Assembly: GCF_949628265.1 (NCBI RefSeq)
Contig: NC_088788.1
Span: 30,552,335-30,616,334 of the forward strand
From: Cloeon dipterum
Lineage: Eukaryota > Arthropoda > Insecta > Ephemeroptera > Baetidae
Length of the DNA stretch: 64,000 nucleotides
Reading direction: 5' to 3'
How positions within the stretch are numbered: the stretch's first letter is position 1; each line of letters begins with the position of its first letter. Positions 1 through 11,800 of the stretch are shown one piece after another. Position numbers and translations under genes: made by a program. Under the pieces are notes generated by a model. The model was not told the DNA's origin, did no database searches, and saw nothing but the letters and a program-made list of their open reading frames with translations.

Positions 1-356
1 AGTCATCATCGTGGACAACTTCTTGTCATATTTAATCCTGCCTTAAACGAATAGCTCTTTGAAAGCTGAACCAGCCGTAAAATAAACAGCTAGCCGCAAA
101 CTGCTGAACGAGCCGTAGAGACTCAGTGATCGTTCAGTCGTGTGTCTGCGTCTATTGCATCAATTAGCTACAACTTCATCTAGCTGTCCCCAGGCGTTTC
201 CTTGACCGAATCGAGCTGAATCCACCCGCGCGCCAACCTATTTGCATATCAGAAATGCCCATGTTAAAGCATGAAGTGAGACAATAAAAATCACGGCATC
301 TGTTTTCGGCCGCGGAGCTGGTCCTGTTTCTACATTAATGAGCTAGATCGAGAGCG

Positions 357-474
<118 letters not shown>

Positions 475-3314
475 ATTCAGTTGCTGCTGGAAAACGAGAG
501 TGCTGCTGGAAGAAAGGAGGGGCGTGGTGCATTGTTGGTTGGGCTGGTGCTCCACTTTGAGAGACGATTCGCACGTGCTGCGCGTGGCCCCAGGGCTGCT
601 CCGATTGTGAGTGCAGAGAGACTGACTCTCTTTTCTCGGCAGCAGCTCACAATTACGGCCGCGCGGTTGCGTCACGCTGCTGCCGCGCCGCACGTTCGTT
701 GGGCAACGCCACCGCCCCGGGGCTCCCGGCCCCATCCTCTCATTAGCCACAGGATCGCCCCCTAACCTGCAAATCATTCTGAAAGCCGCCGACCACACCG
801 AACTGTGCTCATTCCTTGCATTTTTAAGCAAGCATTACATATAACACGCTTTAGGTCATCAAATAAATTAATTTTAAGTCCCTTTGAATCCGGATAGAAG
901 CAAATTCCGAAAATTCCCGAAAGGACTCTAAAATTCTAGATAGTTAGCAATTTAGTTTTTCTATGTGCAAGACATGATTTAATTCAAAAGATTATTTTAA
1001 AATGAAAACTATTTTCAAACCGTACAAGTTCAAGTGTTTTATTTAATATTTTCTAGTTTATAGCCTATTCAGGTGAATTATCTAAATATAGGTTTTAAAA
1101 TTTGGACTGCAACACTCCAAATTTATTCTAAAAACCTGTATTTGCCACTTGCTTCCGTCCTATATGCCAATTATATTGAATCAAACATTACTTTCCTGTA
1201 ATAAGCCTCGAATTGCAGCACGTTTGGAGAAACGAAAAAAATCAGGAGTGACTTGATTCACTGCTTAGTAGAGAGTAAAAGTAAAAAAGACAGCGATACG
1301 GGCGTTTTGTGCATAAATCGAGCACTTTGTAAGTGAAGGCCTCTGCATCGTCGATAGCACACCTGGCTGCGGCAGTGTTGTGCATTTTTCGCTCTGCTTG
1401 CGCGTGATTACGTGAGTGTGAGTGTGTGTATTATTGTTATTAGCACGGCGTTTAGGCGAAGAAAGAAGCCGTTTCGAAAGGCAGTGGATCGATTTTGGCC
1501 GAGGGGCGTGGCGATTAATTATTACGCACGCCGGCAGCAGATGATGAGGAAAGCAGTGAAAGTGGATCTGGAGCATCTCGATCGGTCGGTCGCCCAGGGC
1601 CGCTCGCGGAGACCAGCTCCATGCAAATAACACCGCTTCCGTCCTTCCAGTTACCAAATGCGTCCGCAACAATCAATTGCAGATGGCTTTTGTTCGCGAC
1701 TCTGCAGAGCGGAAAATTGGCCCAAGGAATTTCTCGGTCTCTCTCGAGTGCCAATTTTGCTAATGAAATTTATCACCGCGAGAGGTGTGTACCATATGAA
1801 AAGTGCGGTCACACATCATCTACCACGCATCGCCTTTCTCTCTCAAATACCTGCCGCAAGAGAGCGCGCCGCCGCGGAAAATTCGCAAATTGTTTTATTC
1901 TTTGATAAAATAAAGCGCTTTTCGATGCTAGAGGCCGACGCCCAATCGGGTTGTGCAACTAAAATGTTTTGATTCTCACTCTCTGGGTCAGCGTGCACAC
2001 GAATTTCGCATCAGATACACCTTTTGAGCAGCCAGCAGCTTTGTCTGTCTAGATTGCAGCCAAGTACGGGTAGAGAACAAAAACCACTGTTCTGAACTGC
2101 ATCTCAAACGAATCTTTTGATTTCAAGGATCGCACTTCCATTCACCAAAAATTTTCCGGTGATATAAAAACACCACTTTCATTATTGGCATAAATTGCTA
2201 TTTTTAATTTACTTACAACAAACATGCCGTTAATGTCTAACAAATTTTAAATTTTATGGAAACAATATCCTTCTTAGTCGCATAATATATAGCCTTCAGC
2301 CTCATAAAGAATTGAACGAAATCTTTTCGAGTCGTCGCCTGTCGAGAGGAGCCGTAAAATCAATTAGCCAGCTGCGAGCCTTGAGGCGGCCTCCAGGGCT
2401 TAATATAACTTACGACTGAGCTCGATTAATTAAGCTTTAGTACGAGTAGCATGTAAAACGCTTGGTTAAAATCTCTCGAAACAAATTTGCTGCAAAAAAA
2501 TTAAAGTTTTGGCATGAAGTTTTTTTAACATAATCATACGCCTCATACCTCATATACGCAATAAATACGTCTGCACAATTCAGCTCTCGCTATTAAAGTT
2601 GAAAACATCTTGGGAAATGTAAACAAAAAATTCTTTGCTCATTGTAATATATAGTTAGGCGTTTTACAATGTTACGCACAGTATATACAAGAAAACATAG
2701 ATTTAAAAATTGGCTTGTTCAGGAGAAGGTTGTGTGTGTGTATCAACGAACGTCTCAATCTCTCAGTCGGTTAATTTTGGGCCAGGTCATTGAAGAGACG
2801 CTCGACGCGGGGGAGAGAAATGGAAATTTGAGTGTGCTGCTTGCTTTTCGCGACCACGCCCGTACGAGAAACTTATTTCGATGCTGCCTCGGCCAGACAC
2901 GCGCAATATTTTTGCAGCCAGAAGGAGAGACAAAATAAATAAAACAGTCTCAGTCTGGCACAAAGAGCAGCGGCTGCAGAGGCTCTCTCTGTCTATTTTT
3001 TACGTAACAATTAACAATGGGAGCAAAGAGTCAATTGTTGCGCGTGTGATGCAACGGAGGGAAAATGCAAGCAAGCAAGCAAACAAACGGCGCCAAGAGC
3101 GAAAGGTCACTGCCAAATCGGTCCTTCCTTGCAATCTCGACCGCTGCGCACCAGATCGTGGTGCACGAAAGACCCTATGTTTGCAGCAGCTTCCAGCTCT
3201 CGCTGTTTTCTTTTTGTGTGCAAACACTACTCACACCAGAAAATGGTGTATGCGTAGCCTCTTAATATGCGCGTGCATAACATTGCAGATCTTTCTATTT
3301 AACAAGTAGTGATC

Positions 3315-3348
3315 AACTTTTGTCATATGCAAAACATATGCAAAAGTT
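3315..3348. other. Near-perfect hairpin next to an AT microsatellite
   Basis: The left arm AACTTTTGTCATATG and the right arm CATATGCAAAAGTT pair over 14 positions with a single bulged base around a five-base loop. It lies about 30 bases before the (AT)n tract. No polymerase III boxes or U-run were recognised, so a function is not claimed. Confidence 0.7.
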
Positions 3349-3378
3349 TCCATTCAAATTTAAATTAATTTTAAAATT

Positions 3379-3380
<2 letters not shown>

Positions 3381-3459
<79 letters not shown>
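3381..3459. repeat. (AT)n microsatellite, about 39 units
   Basis: Uninterrupted AT dinucleotide tract in AT-rich non-coding DNA. It is self-complementary and able to form a cruciform. Such tracts are length-variable and prone to assembly error. Confidence 0.97.
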
Positions 3460-3462
<3 letters not shown>

Positions 3463-6400
3463 AAATTAAATCTCTGCTATTATATTTTCCCTCCTTAAAA
3501 ATTTTGCTACCAGTCTAAGCTTATTTTCCATAAACTTCCCAAAACTGGAATTTTAACAAGTAAAATTCATGTTGCAAATAATGATCCTTTCTTAAAATCA
3601 AACTTGATTTTGCATTTAACTCAAATTTCGTAAATTATTTACAACCTTTATTCTAGAACTTTATAAATCATGACTTTTTCATTTGAACGGCTTGTGCTCA
3701 CGTTATTGTGTACATATATATTTTTAACACATCAATAGTGGGTATTTAGAAGTGATATAAGGAAAAGCAATTTATTCGAATGAAGAAAAGCGAGACCCAA
3801 TTTCTGCTAGCATAATAGTCGTTATGCGATCGAAACGGGGCCGACTGAGAAGAATGCAGGAGCAGAGATAGTAGTTACGTGTTGTGTTAGTGGTGTTTTG
3901 ATTGATGCCACCGCTCGACGCGCGCGTGATTTTTCTGCAACAATTGTTGTCTAATTGCAGAGGAGAGGTCTGCATCGCAGGTTGCGCAAACGGTCGAATT
4001 TTTCTCTTTCTCCGCTCGCAATAGGCTGCTTTGTCGCGCCGACACAAAAGCCGAATATGATACTGCAAGGAGCTGCTCTCACTTCGCGGCCCTTTGATTC
4101 CGTTCGACTTGAAAGTGAAAAATCGCACTTTTGCGAGTGTTAACTCTTATTGATATTAATTCAGCCCCGCGAGGATTCGCCGTTCGAGGTCAACTCGCTT
4201 GACCTTTGCGCGGACACGCCCATTGAGTGGGTGATTTTGTTCCTTCGTAAATATTGCTCCTGCAGGCATTGCGGTCAGGCTGTCTGCTTATTATGAGAGT
4301 TCAGATCTTATTTCTTCTTCGGCGCGGTATACGTCGAAATAAAAGTACCTGTGTAGCTTGGAATTGATTGCTACACTGCTGGCCGTCTAACAATGCGTAG
4401 TAAAGTGTTTTAGTGTTGAGAAAGGGTCGACGGCCATCGGATTCTGCATTGCATGAGATGCAACAAGAACATTATTTGACCCTCTCAGAGTTAAACATTT
4501 TCAAAAGCGAGCTGAATTCGTCTGCAATTAAAAGTAATGCCTTCAATTTGCTGAAGATCAATCTAATTGTACGTGAATCAATTTCCTGCCTTCCTTGACT
4601 TCTTTAGAAGCAAACACGCCGCTTTGCGGTAGTGTCGCATTGTTAGCTTTATTTATCGCAGCCTATTGGCCCGACAAGAACAAATTGTGTTTATATTTTA
4701 TGAAGTCGTTTCAGTAAAGCCAGAGGTAAAGAAAGGTCGCCATTGTCTTTGCGCTTCTGATGTCTCTTTTTGTCTTTGCACATCCTGCAGAGAATCCCTT
4801 TTAGTAACAGGGCTAACAAGAGAAATATTCCACCGTTCAAGTCTCCTCTGCGCTGGCAGCTTTTCGAGTGAAAAACGGCGTGCGTCGGGCGAGTTGCCTA
4901 CCCGGACAGGCGTTTCAATGGCCCACCCACACGCGATTTAGTGCGCGCTTTATCAGCCGCGCGCAGCAATAACAATAATTCTGTGGCCGCAATTCGATCC
5001 GCGCGAAGCAATTTTTCCAGCAGGCGATAAATCTGGGAGCGAAATGCGATATGCATCTCTGCATTTTGATTTTTATTCGTCGGAGAAAAAGATGATTCGG
5101 TGCAATGCACGCGGCAGCGTCATAACCCTGGCAAAGGTGAGTGCATTCTTCCTGGTCACTAAGTAAGTGTACGTATCGATCGGCTGGAGGCGGGCGTCGC
5201 GCGTGGGCGGCCACTTTATTTTATTGGCGATGCATCTCCGGCTGTTACCGACTCTTTTTCTGCTTCTCTTTTTCGCTGCTGCCGTTGCTGCTGCTGCAGC
5301 CGCCGAGATTTATGGCTGCTGGTGTGAAAAGTGCTGGAGAGTGAGATGAGAGAGCCCGAGAAACAACGTACCAGCAGCACTCTTTTGGGTGTTTTCCTTT
5401 CGGCCGCAGCCGTGAGTCGCGTGGGCAAAATTCCTCATGGTACAAACCACCGCGGAAAAATCACCAGTTTCATTTCCAAAGTGCATCGATTTCTTATATA
5501 AAAATAACATGCATTTCATGATACTCTCGGATTTGTTATATAAATTTTATGAAGTAAAAAGCGTGGAAAATCAAGCAAAACAAACAACGTGGAATAATAG
5601 TACAGTTTCACTTTTTACATGCTCTGAGGAGTAGCCTGCGGCCCTTGTGTCATTGGTTGTGATGATTCATTACAATTCAAACGGAGCTCACATAGTTTTT
5701 TGCTAAATGTGTGAGAAAGTCGTTTGTATCAATGAAATTGCCGCGATTGGCTAGCGCTGCGGACAAGCAAAGTGCATCAGCAGCTTCGCGTTTTGACGGA
5801 CTCGCAACGAAATCGATCGCTTCTACAGGCAATAAATCAACTGAAGGGAAACCCGCCCATTTCGATTAGCGCTTAGAATGGCTAATGATGTTTCTTCTTT
5901 GCGAACAATCCGCGTCCATCTTCGCGTGACTCGTCGCCCAAAAAAGCATTTTTGCCAGCGCCGTCAGCAGGAGAAAGTTCCGCAAAGACGATTTATATTT
6001 AGACATCACATGCTTTTTGTCAGAGCAGCGATGAGATGTAGCAAAAACGTACGATAAATAACGAATCATTGTTCGGAGAAAAAGCTTTTATCGCCGTCGA
6101 TGCGCTTCCGTTTTCGTCAAATTGCTACGTGAAATTGCCGCTTTTAAAGAGCTAAAAGCCAACAAAACGCACTTTTGTGCAGAATCAAAGCGAACGAGAC
6201 CAAATTCCGGTCAAGGTGGCACTTTTCGCCGTGTCCGCTCTTCCATTTCTCAACGAAATCAGCTGGACCGAAACCATACGGTTGCAAAAGTAAGAAAAAA
6301 TTCTCCTTGTGGACGATTCGTCGCGCGAAATAAGAATGTTTGGTTGAGCGGTCAATACGTTAGCATCGAAGGAAAACACAAAAACTGTTATATGGTTAAT

Positions 6401-6893
6401 AGTTATCTTGGTTTTACTTTTATTGCTTAAGAAATTTACGACTTGGCACTTTCCACATGTATCATCATCCTCAGCGTGTCTGATGTTGCTTTATTAAATG
6501 TAAATAAATGCTCTACGCTTTAATGATTCATATATTTTATGCAAAATTTATCTCTGTTAGCGATAAAATAGGTTCATTGTGGAATCTGTGGTGAATAAGA
6601 CATCAGGGTTTTTATTTTAATTTTTGGCATTTTCATGCTTTTTTATTTGATACAATTATCTGTCTACATTGATGGAAACGAAGTACGCAAAAGATCTTTC
6701 TATTTATGCGCCGACCTGTTGTAGGTCGACGCTGGAGCAATTTTCGTAAAGTCGACGCAGCACAAAAAGAAGAATTAAATGCTTAAAAAAATTAAGGGGG
6801 AAGAAAGAGGGGTATAGCAAAAGCTCTAACAATTTATATTTACACACACCATTTATATGCTTAATTTTCACAGAACATAAGGAGAGCGAGGAA

Positions 6894-6899
6894 TTTATT
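6894..6899 (-). terminator. Candidate polyadenylation signal for hamlet
   Basis: The minus strand reads AATAAA about 780 bases beyond the hamlet stop codon, with no other minus-strand gene between them. The distance is reasonable for the 3' UTR of a regulatory gene, but the surrounding DNA is AT-rich and chance matches are common. Confidence 0.3.
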
Positions 6900-7675
6900 T
6901 TTAAAAAATTTTACAGCACGATCCAAAGTGACTAGCAGGTCAAAATAATAATCAAATTACATAAAATACGCTTCATTTTTTCCTTTGCTAATTCAAACCG
7001 ATTGTTCATTGCCAATTAAAAACTAGAATTTAATTTTACTTTAACAAAGCATGCGGCAGTTCCTTCAACGAAACCGATCCGAAATTTGTTGAACTAAAAT
7101 TGCACTCGTTGCTAGGAACAAATTACATATGAACGAAAGAGAGTTTGAACAAGGGGCAGCGCTGAAACGTTTTGTCGCTCAAAATTTGTGTGAAAAATAG
7201 TGACAGCCGCTCGAAAACCGATGGAAACGTTTGGCTATGATCATGAAATATCCATTTTACTCAAATTTCACCTAAATTATTTTGAGAAGTAAAAAATCAG
7301 TGTAGACCAAATGCCAAACTAACTTCAGATCGGTTTTGGAGAAAATTGATCACAGCTCGCTGGAATGATTGGAGTTTCCGAGTCTCGAGAGGGGAGAGGG
7401 GCGCGTTGGCAGTTTCGTCGTCTTCTTTGTTGTGGTAGGGTATGAACGGATGGATGCAACATACAATAAGTTAGGTGACGCAGCGCGGGATGATGATGGT
7501 TAATGAGGATGAATTAAATTAAATTAGATGATGAAGGCGATGAAACGCAAAAAATAACCTTAAGCCTATACGAGAATGAAAACGGATGAAGTCAATGAAA
7601 CAAGCTGGTAACTCGAGGTGGAGGGGCACAATTCAGGGTGGTGGGGGGCGCTCTTCAGGTACGCTGGTCGTAGCG

Positions 7676-8882
7676 TCACTCGTGTAGGGGAGGTGACGCG
7701 GAGGCGGGCGAGGAGGCGGCGCTGGAGGCGTCCGAGAAGCGACGCCGACGTGCGCCTACCTTGCCCATAAACGAGCGAATTTCGTCAAAGTAGGCGTCGT
7801 GGGGTGCCCGCGGGGCTCCCACCATTCCCGAGGGACCCCTTGGGTCCAGGATAGTCGGTCCATCGGCGTCGTGCTTCTTGAGGTGGCGGTCCAAATTAGT
7901 CTGCTGGCCGAAACACCTCTCGCAAAGCGGACACTTGAACGGCTTCTCCTTGTTGTGGATGTTGCGCACGTGGCGCTGCAGGTTGGACGAGATGCTGAAC
8001 GAGCGTTCGCAGTACTTGCATTTGTACGGCTGTTCACCTGTGTGCGTGCGCAAGTGCCTCGTCAGGTTGGCGGAGCGAGGAAAAACCTGGAAGCAGAATC
8101 CAAGAAAATACGTGAGCATCAGCACGTTTTGACTGTTCGTGATAAAGTCCACTAATTGGATTTGGTCGGGGTTGGAGAGTTTTGAAATAAAAGAGTAACT
8201 TACCTTTCCGCAAAATTTGCAGGCGTAGCGGTCCCTAGGCTTGGTGCCTGGCACTCCGTTAGGGGGAGGGGGCACATTGTGGTTGGCCGCTGAGGGGCTG
8301 TTATTGTTGTCCAGCACCTTGGGTTGGGGACACGGCTGAGGTGGTGGTGGCAGGAAGGGAGCGGCGTAGGGCCGGAAGCGATGTGGCTGCATTGCTTCCA
8401 GCACGATGGGGTAGAGCGCAGCCAGGGGCGGTGGCTGGGGAGGGGAAGGGGTGCGCATCACGAGGTTGCGGTTCTCATCGCGTCGTGTCTTCTTGTGTTC
8501 CATGCGCAGGTCAAGCGGCTGCTCGTCTCTTGAGTGGTCACCGCCGGCCTGCTGCGGCGGCGCCGCCGGTGGCGAAGCCGTCACCTGCCGCGACGACAGG
8601 TCAAACGGCTCGTCAACGTCGGCGGGCTCGACGCGGTGCCGCGCCGACTCGATGGGGTAGACAGCCGCCTGCTTGGGCGAACCGCCATCGGCGCGTGAGC
8701 TGTAGCGGCCGATCATTTTGCGCGGGCTCGAGTCCTTCTCGCGCATGCTCACCACAACATGGCGGCGCCCCGGCGCCGGAGGGGGGCTGGACGGCGGCTG
8801 GTGTAGGGGGGCCCGCGGGTAAAAGCAGTACCACGGCAGCGACGCCCCGACCACGCTCATCTGGAGTCCAGGCCGACCTCTG
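7676..8882 (-). CDS. ham: Hamlet / PRDM3-PRDM16-type zinc-finger factor, C-terminal exons (partial)
   Basis: This is the C-terminal part of a nuclear sequence-specific transcription factor of the Hamlet/MECOM/PRDM16 family. Hamlet controls dendrite and olfactory neuron fates in Drosophila. Two exons are seen, 8882-8204 and 8086-7676, joined across a 117-base intron (donor AAG|GTAAGT, acceptor TTCCAG|GTTTTT). The upstream exon begins at a TTTCAG acceptor with one base left in the codon, so the N-terminal part lies elsewhere. The first exon is proline-rich and carries two CtBP-binding-like motifs, EPFDLSS and QPLDLRM. Three C2H2 fingers follow (CKFCGK...[13 protein letters not shown]...[14 protein letters not shown]...HLKKH), with the spacing and linker typical of the family's second finger cluster. 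After them comes [11 protein letters not shown], a family hallmark, and then a short Arg/Ser-rich tail ending in PPLHE. The PR domain and first finger cluster were not found in this window. Confidence 0.9.
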
Positions 8883-11800
8883 CTGAAACACAAAGGCAAT
8901 TTGCAACGTTAGTTTGTGATTGTTGATCTGGAAAATCGATTTCCATGCTAAATTAGGCGTCAGTTTATTATTAGACTCATGATATCTAAATCTAAACAAT
9001 TTCCTGTTACTGGCATGAGCTCAACGAAACGGATCAACGTAATCGCAATTCTGCAATCTACGTCTCATTTTTTTTATTAATGGTACTTGGAAGACAGCAG
9101 TTTAAACAAAAAAGCGTCACTTGCTTGATTAAAAACAGTTTTGCGACTTTTCTATGCACATCGCGATCTGGTGGAGCAGGAAGCATGGCCAGTTGGCCTC
9201 GCGATTGAATGTGGGGCAGAAGACTCTTTGTCGGAATAAGGAGCGAAAGGTGTGGCCCGAATCAGATCACACAGGCATGCTCTCATCATCTGCTCGCCGC
9301 TTTCCCGTTTTTTATTGTTTTACGGCCGCCAAGCGCACCGTGTGTCAAAGTTGACTTTTGCCAGTCGGCGTTTACGACCCCGTCCATGCTGTGGGAATCT
9401 CCCAAATTAAAGAGCCCACAGACGGAGCGCTTTTTAATTTCCTTCTTAGTCGGGTATAAGGCAAGGAGAGTTACCCTGACTCGAGAGATTTATCGCGGCG
9501 AGCGGAGAACATAACGGAGGCGCACGTGACACACCATCGAGCGCGAAACAAAGCGTAATTGCCTACCGCACCAGCTGACACAACACTCTCGCGCCGAATT
9601 TTCGCGTATCGACGACACGCGCCACCGGCTTTGCTACCAACATTTTGGGTCTGAAAACCAGTTTTCGCGTGTCAATTCGGAAGCTGACCCGCGAGCTGAC
9701 CCCAGGAGGCGGAGCCTGTTTGTTTTGACGCCGCGCGTTTTACTTTCGGCGCCCACTTCGTGTGCGTGGGCGAATTAATTGCCCTTTCTCTCCTAATTGA
9801 CAGCAGCGCGAGCCGTCGGGTGTGAATAAGCTGAGTGACTTCATTGTGAAATTTCGCGTCGCTCCACCGCTCTACTTCAGTTGGGAACATTTTGGTGACC
9901 CTCCAAACCTTGCCTCGCTTTGGCATCATCTGCTGATTATTATATTTTCTTCTTAAGTGTGAGGAAAAAACGAGAGTTTAATCAACAAATCCGGTACTCA
10001 TTGAAACGTGAAATTAAAGCTCCAATATTATAAATATCAATTTCTAAATTGAGAGTAAAATTTGCTTTTAACATTAGAAATACACGGAAACTGTACTGAT
10101 GAAAGTGTTATTAAAGTTGTTAATTTAGTTTGAGATTGACTCATTTTAAATTTGTGTGGTTTATACACATTTTAATTTGTTTTAACCAATCAACGTTTTA
10201 TTTCCATGCACCAAAGGTGGTCTGCACATTTTCATCAGAGTGGAATTTGGCGGGCGGGAAGCAATTGCAGAAATACAATCCTAGCAAATCATTAAATCGT
10301 GATAAATGCACATATCTCCCTTTGTTCCACGGCGGCGAAATATGCGTAGAATGCGCAAGTCGACGCGGCTCTCATCTACAATTCGGATGAATGCATTGAG
10401 CAGTTTTGACGAACGATTGGGCGTCGATTCGCGTGCGCGTGGTAAGAATGCGGAGATGAATTCACTGCTCGCTTGGATTGTTATTACACTTCTACCTGTG
10501 TAGAGAGCAGTGGAATTAAATACGATTGACGTACGCTCGACGAAGCGCATCTCACAACAAGCAGCGTAGCCAGCAAAAATTAGAAATCGAGCAACACATG
10601 CAAACAGCCGCAGCCAGCAAAGCGGCAAATCCATAACTTTCGTCGTCGATCGAGAGAAGCAGCAAAAAATCGAATTATCGGTTCTCTGCTCTCGCTTTGC
10701 GGTTATGTCATTCGTAGTGTTGAAAGAACTCCATCCGATTGTCGCGGTCGTGATTTTCGCGCCTTTGTTTTCGGCTTGCACGTAATCGAGAGGAAAATGG
10801 GCCGACAGAGCCTTGGCTGCGAATTAATCGCCATTGTACAACCGTTTTCGCGCTGACCGAGCTTAAGAAACAATTGTGCCAAGCAAATCAAGAGCGTCTC
10901 GTCTCTTTCGGCCTCTTGCTGAATGAATCCAAGGACCAATCAATTGGCCCGCTCTCCTGTCTCTATTAATCCGGAGAAAAAGCCACTTTCGGAGAGCCAA
11001 ATTAAGTCGTCAATTATAGCCGGTTTCATTCTAAACCAGCGATTCATCGTAGAAAACCTTTAATTAGCGGAAGCGCTGATTTCCATTTGCTACTCTACCG
11101 TGGTTTAGCACTGTTATAATGTGACTATTAAGAATGGAATGATATCATTTGACTGTCAATGAGTCACTTAATTCCAACGAAACGAGCAATTATTAAACTA
11201 GCATTAAACTAGGATTACATTTTTTCTCTTATTTGAAAGTTTTAAATTAACGATTAAACCAGGATAGACATTGTACAAAAAGGATTTTTAATTAAAATCT
11301 TTTTGTAATACTTCATTTATCCATTTCATTCTACTATATGAAAACTATGATCAATTTTTGTACCTTTTCCTTTGGAGCGGTTGTAAAAGATCGCAACCCT
11401 ATATTTATATCAAAAGCGATCGTAGAAAGGCAAAAATTTCCTCTCGCAAATTATCCACTTTTAGAGCCTATAAATTGTCAGATTCCCGCGCGCAGCTAGG
11501 GTCTCTTTCACCGAATCGGAAATTGTTGTGAAACGGCAGAGTGGATAAACACTGGCCGGTTTAATTGCACTCACGGATTGGAAACGAATCGATTTGTGCA
11601 CCTGTGTGGGGCTGGGAAACGAAACGATACTCGGCGCGTTGTGATGCTCCGAATTTTATTCCTAGACTCAATCAGCTGCTGCAGTTCCTTTGCGGTAACC
11701 GTAAATGTATCAATAGCGGCTGGAAAAAACGGCGGCGTGCCTCCCGCTGGGCAGATTTTTCGCTCGTCTCTTTATTATTTTCTATTTTGAGGCCGCGGCA

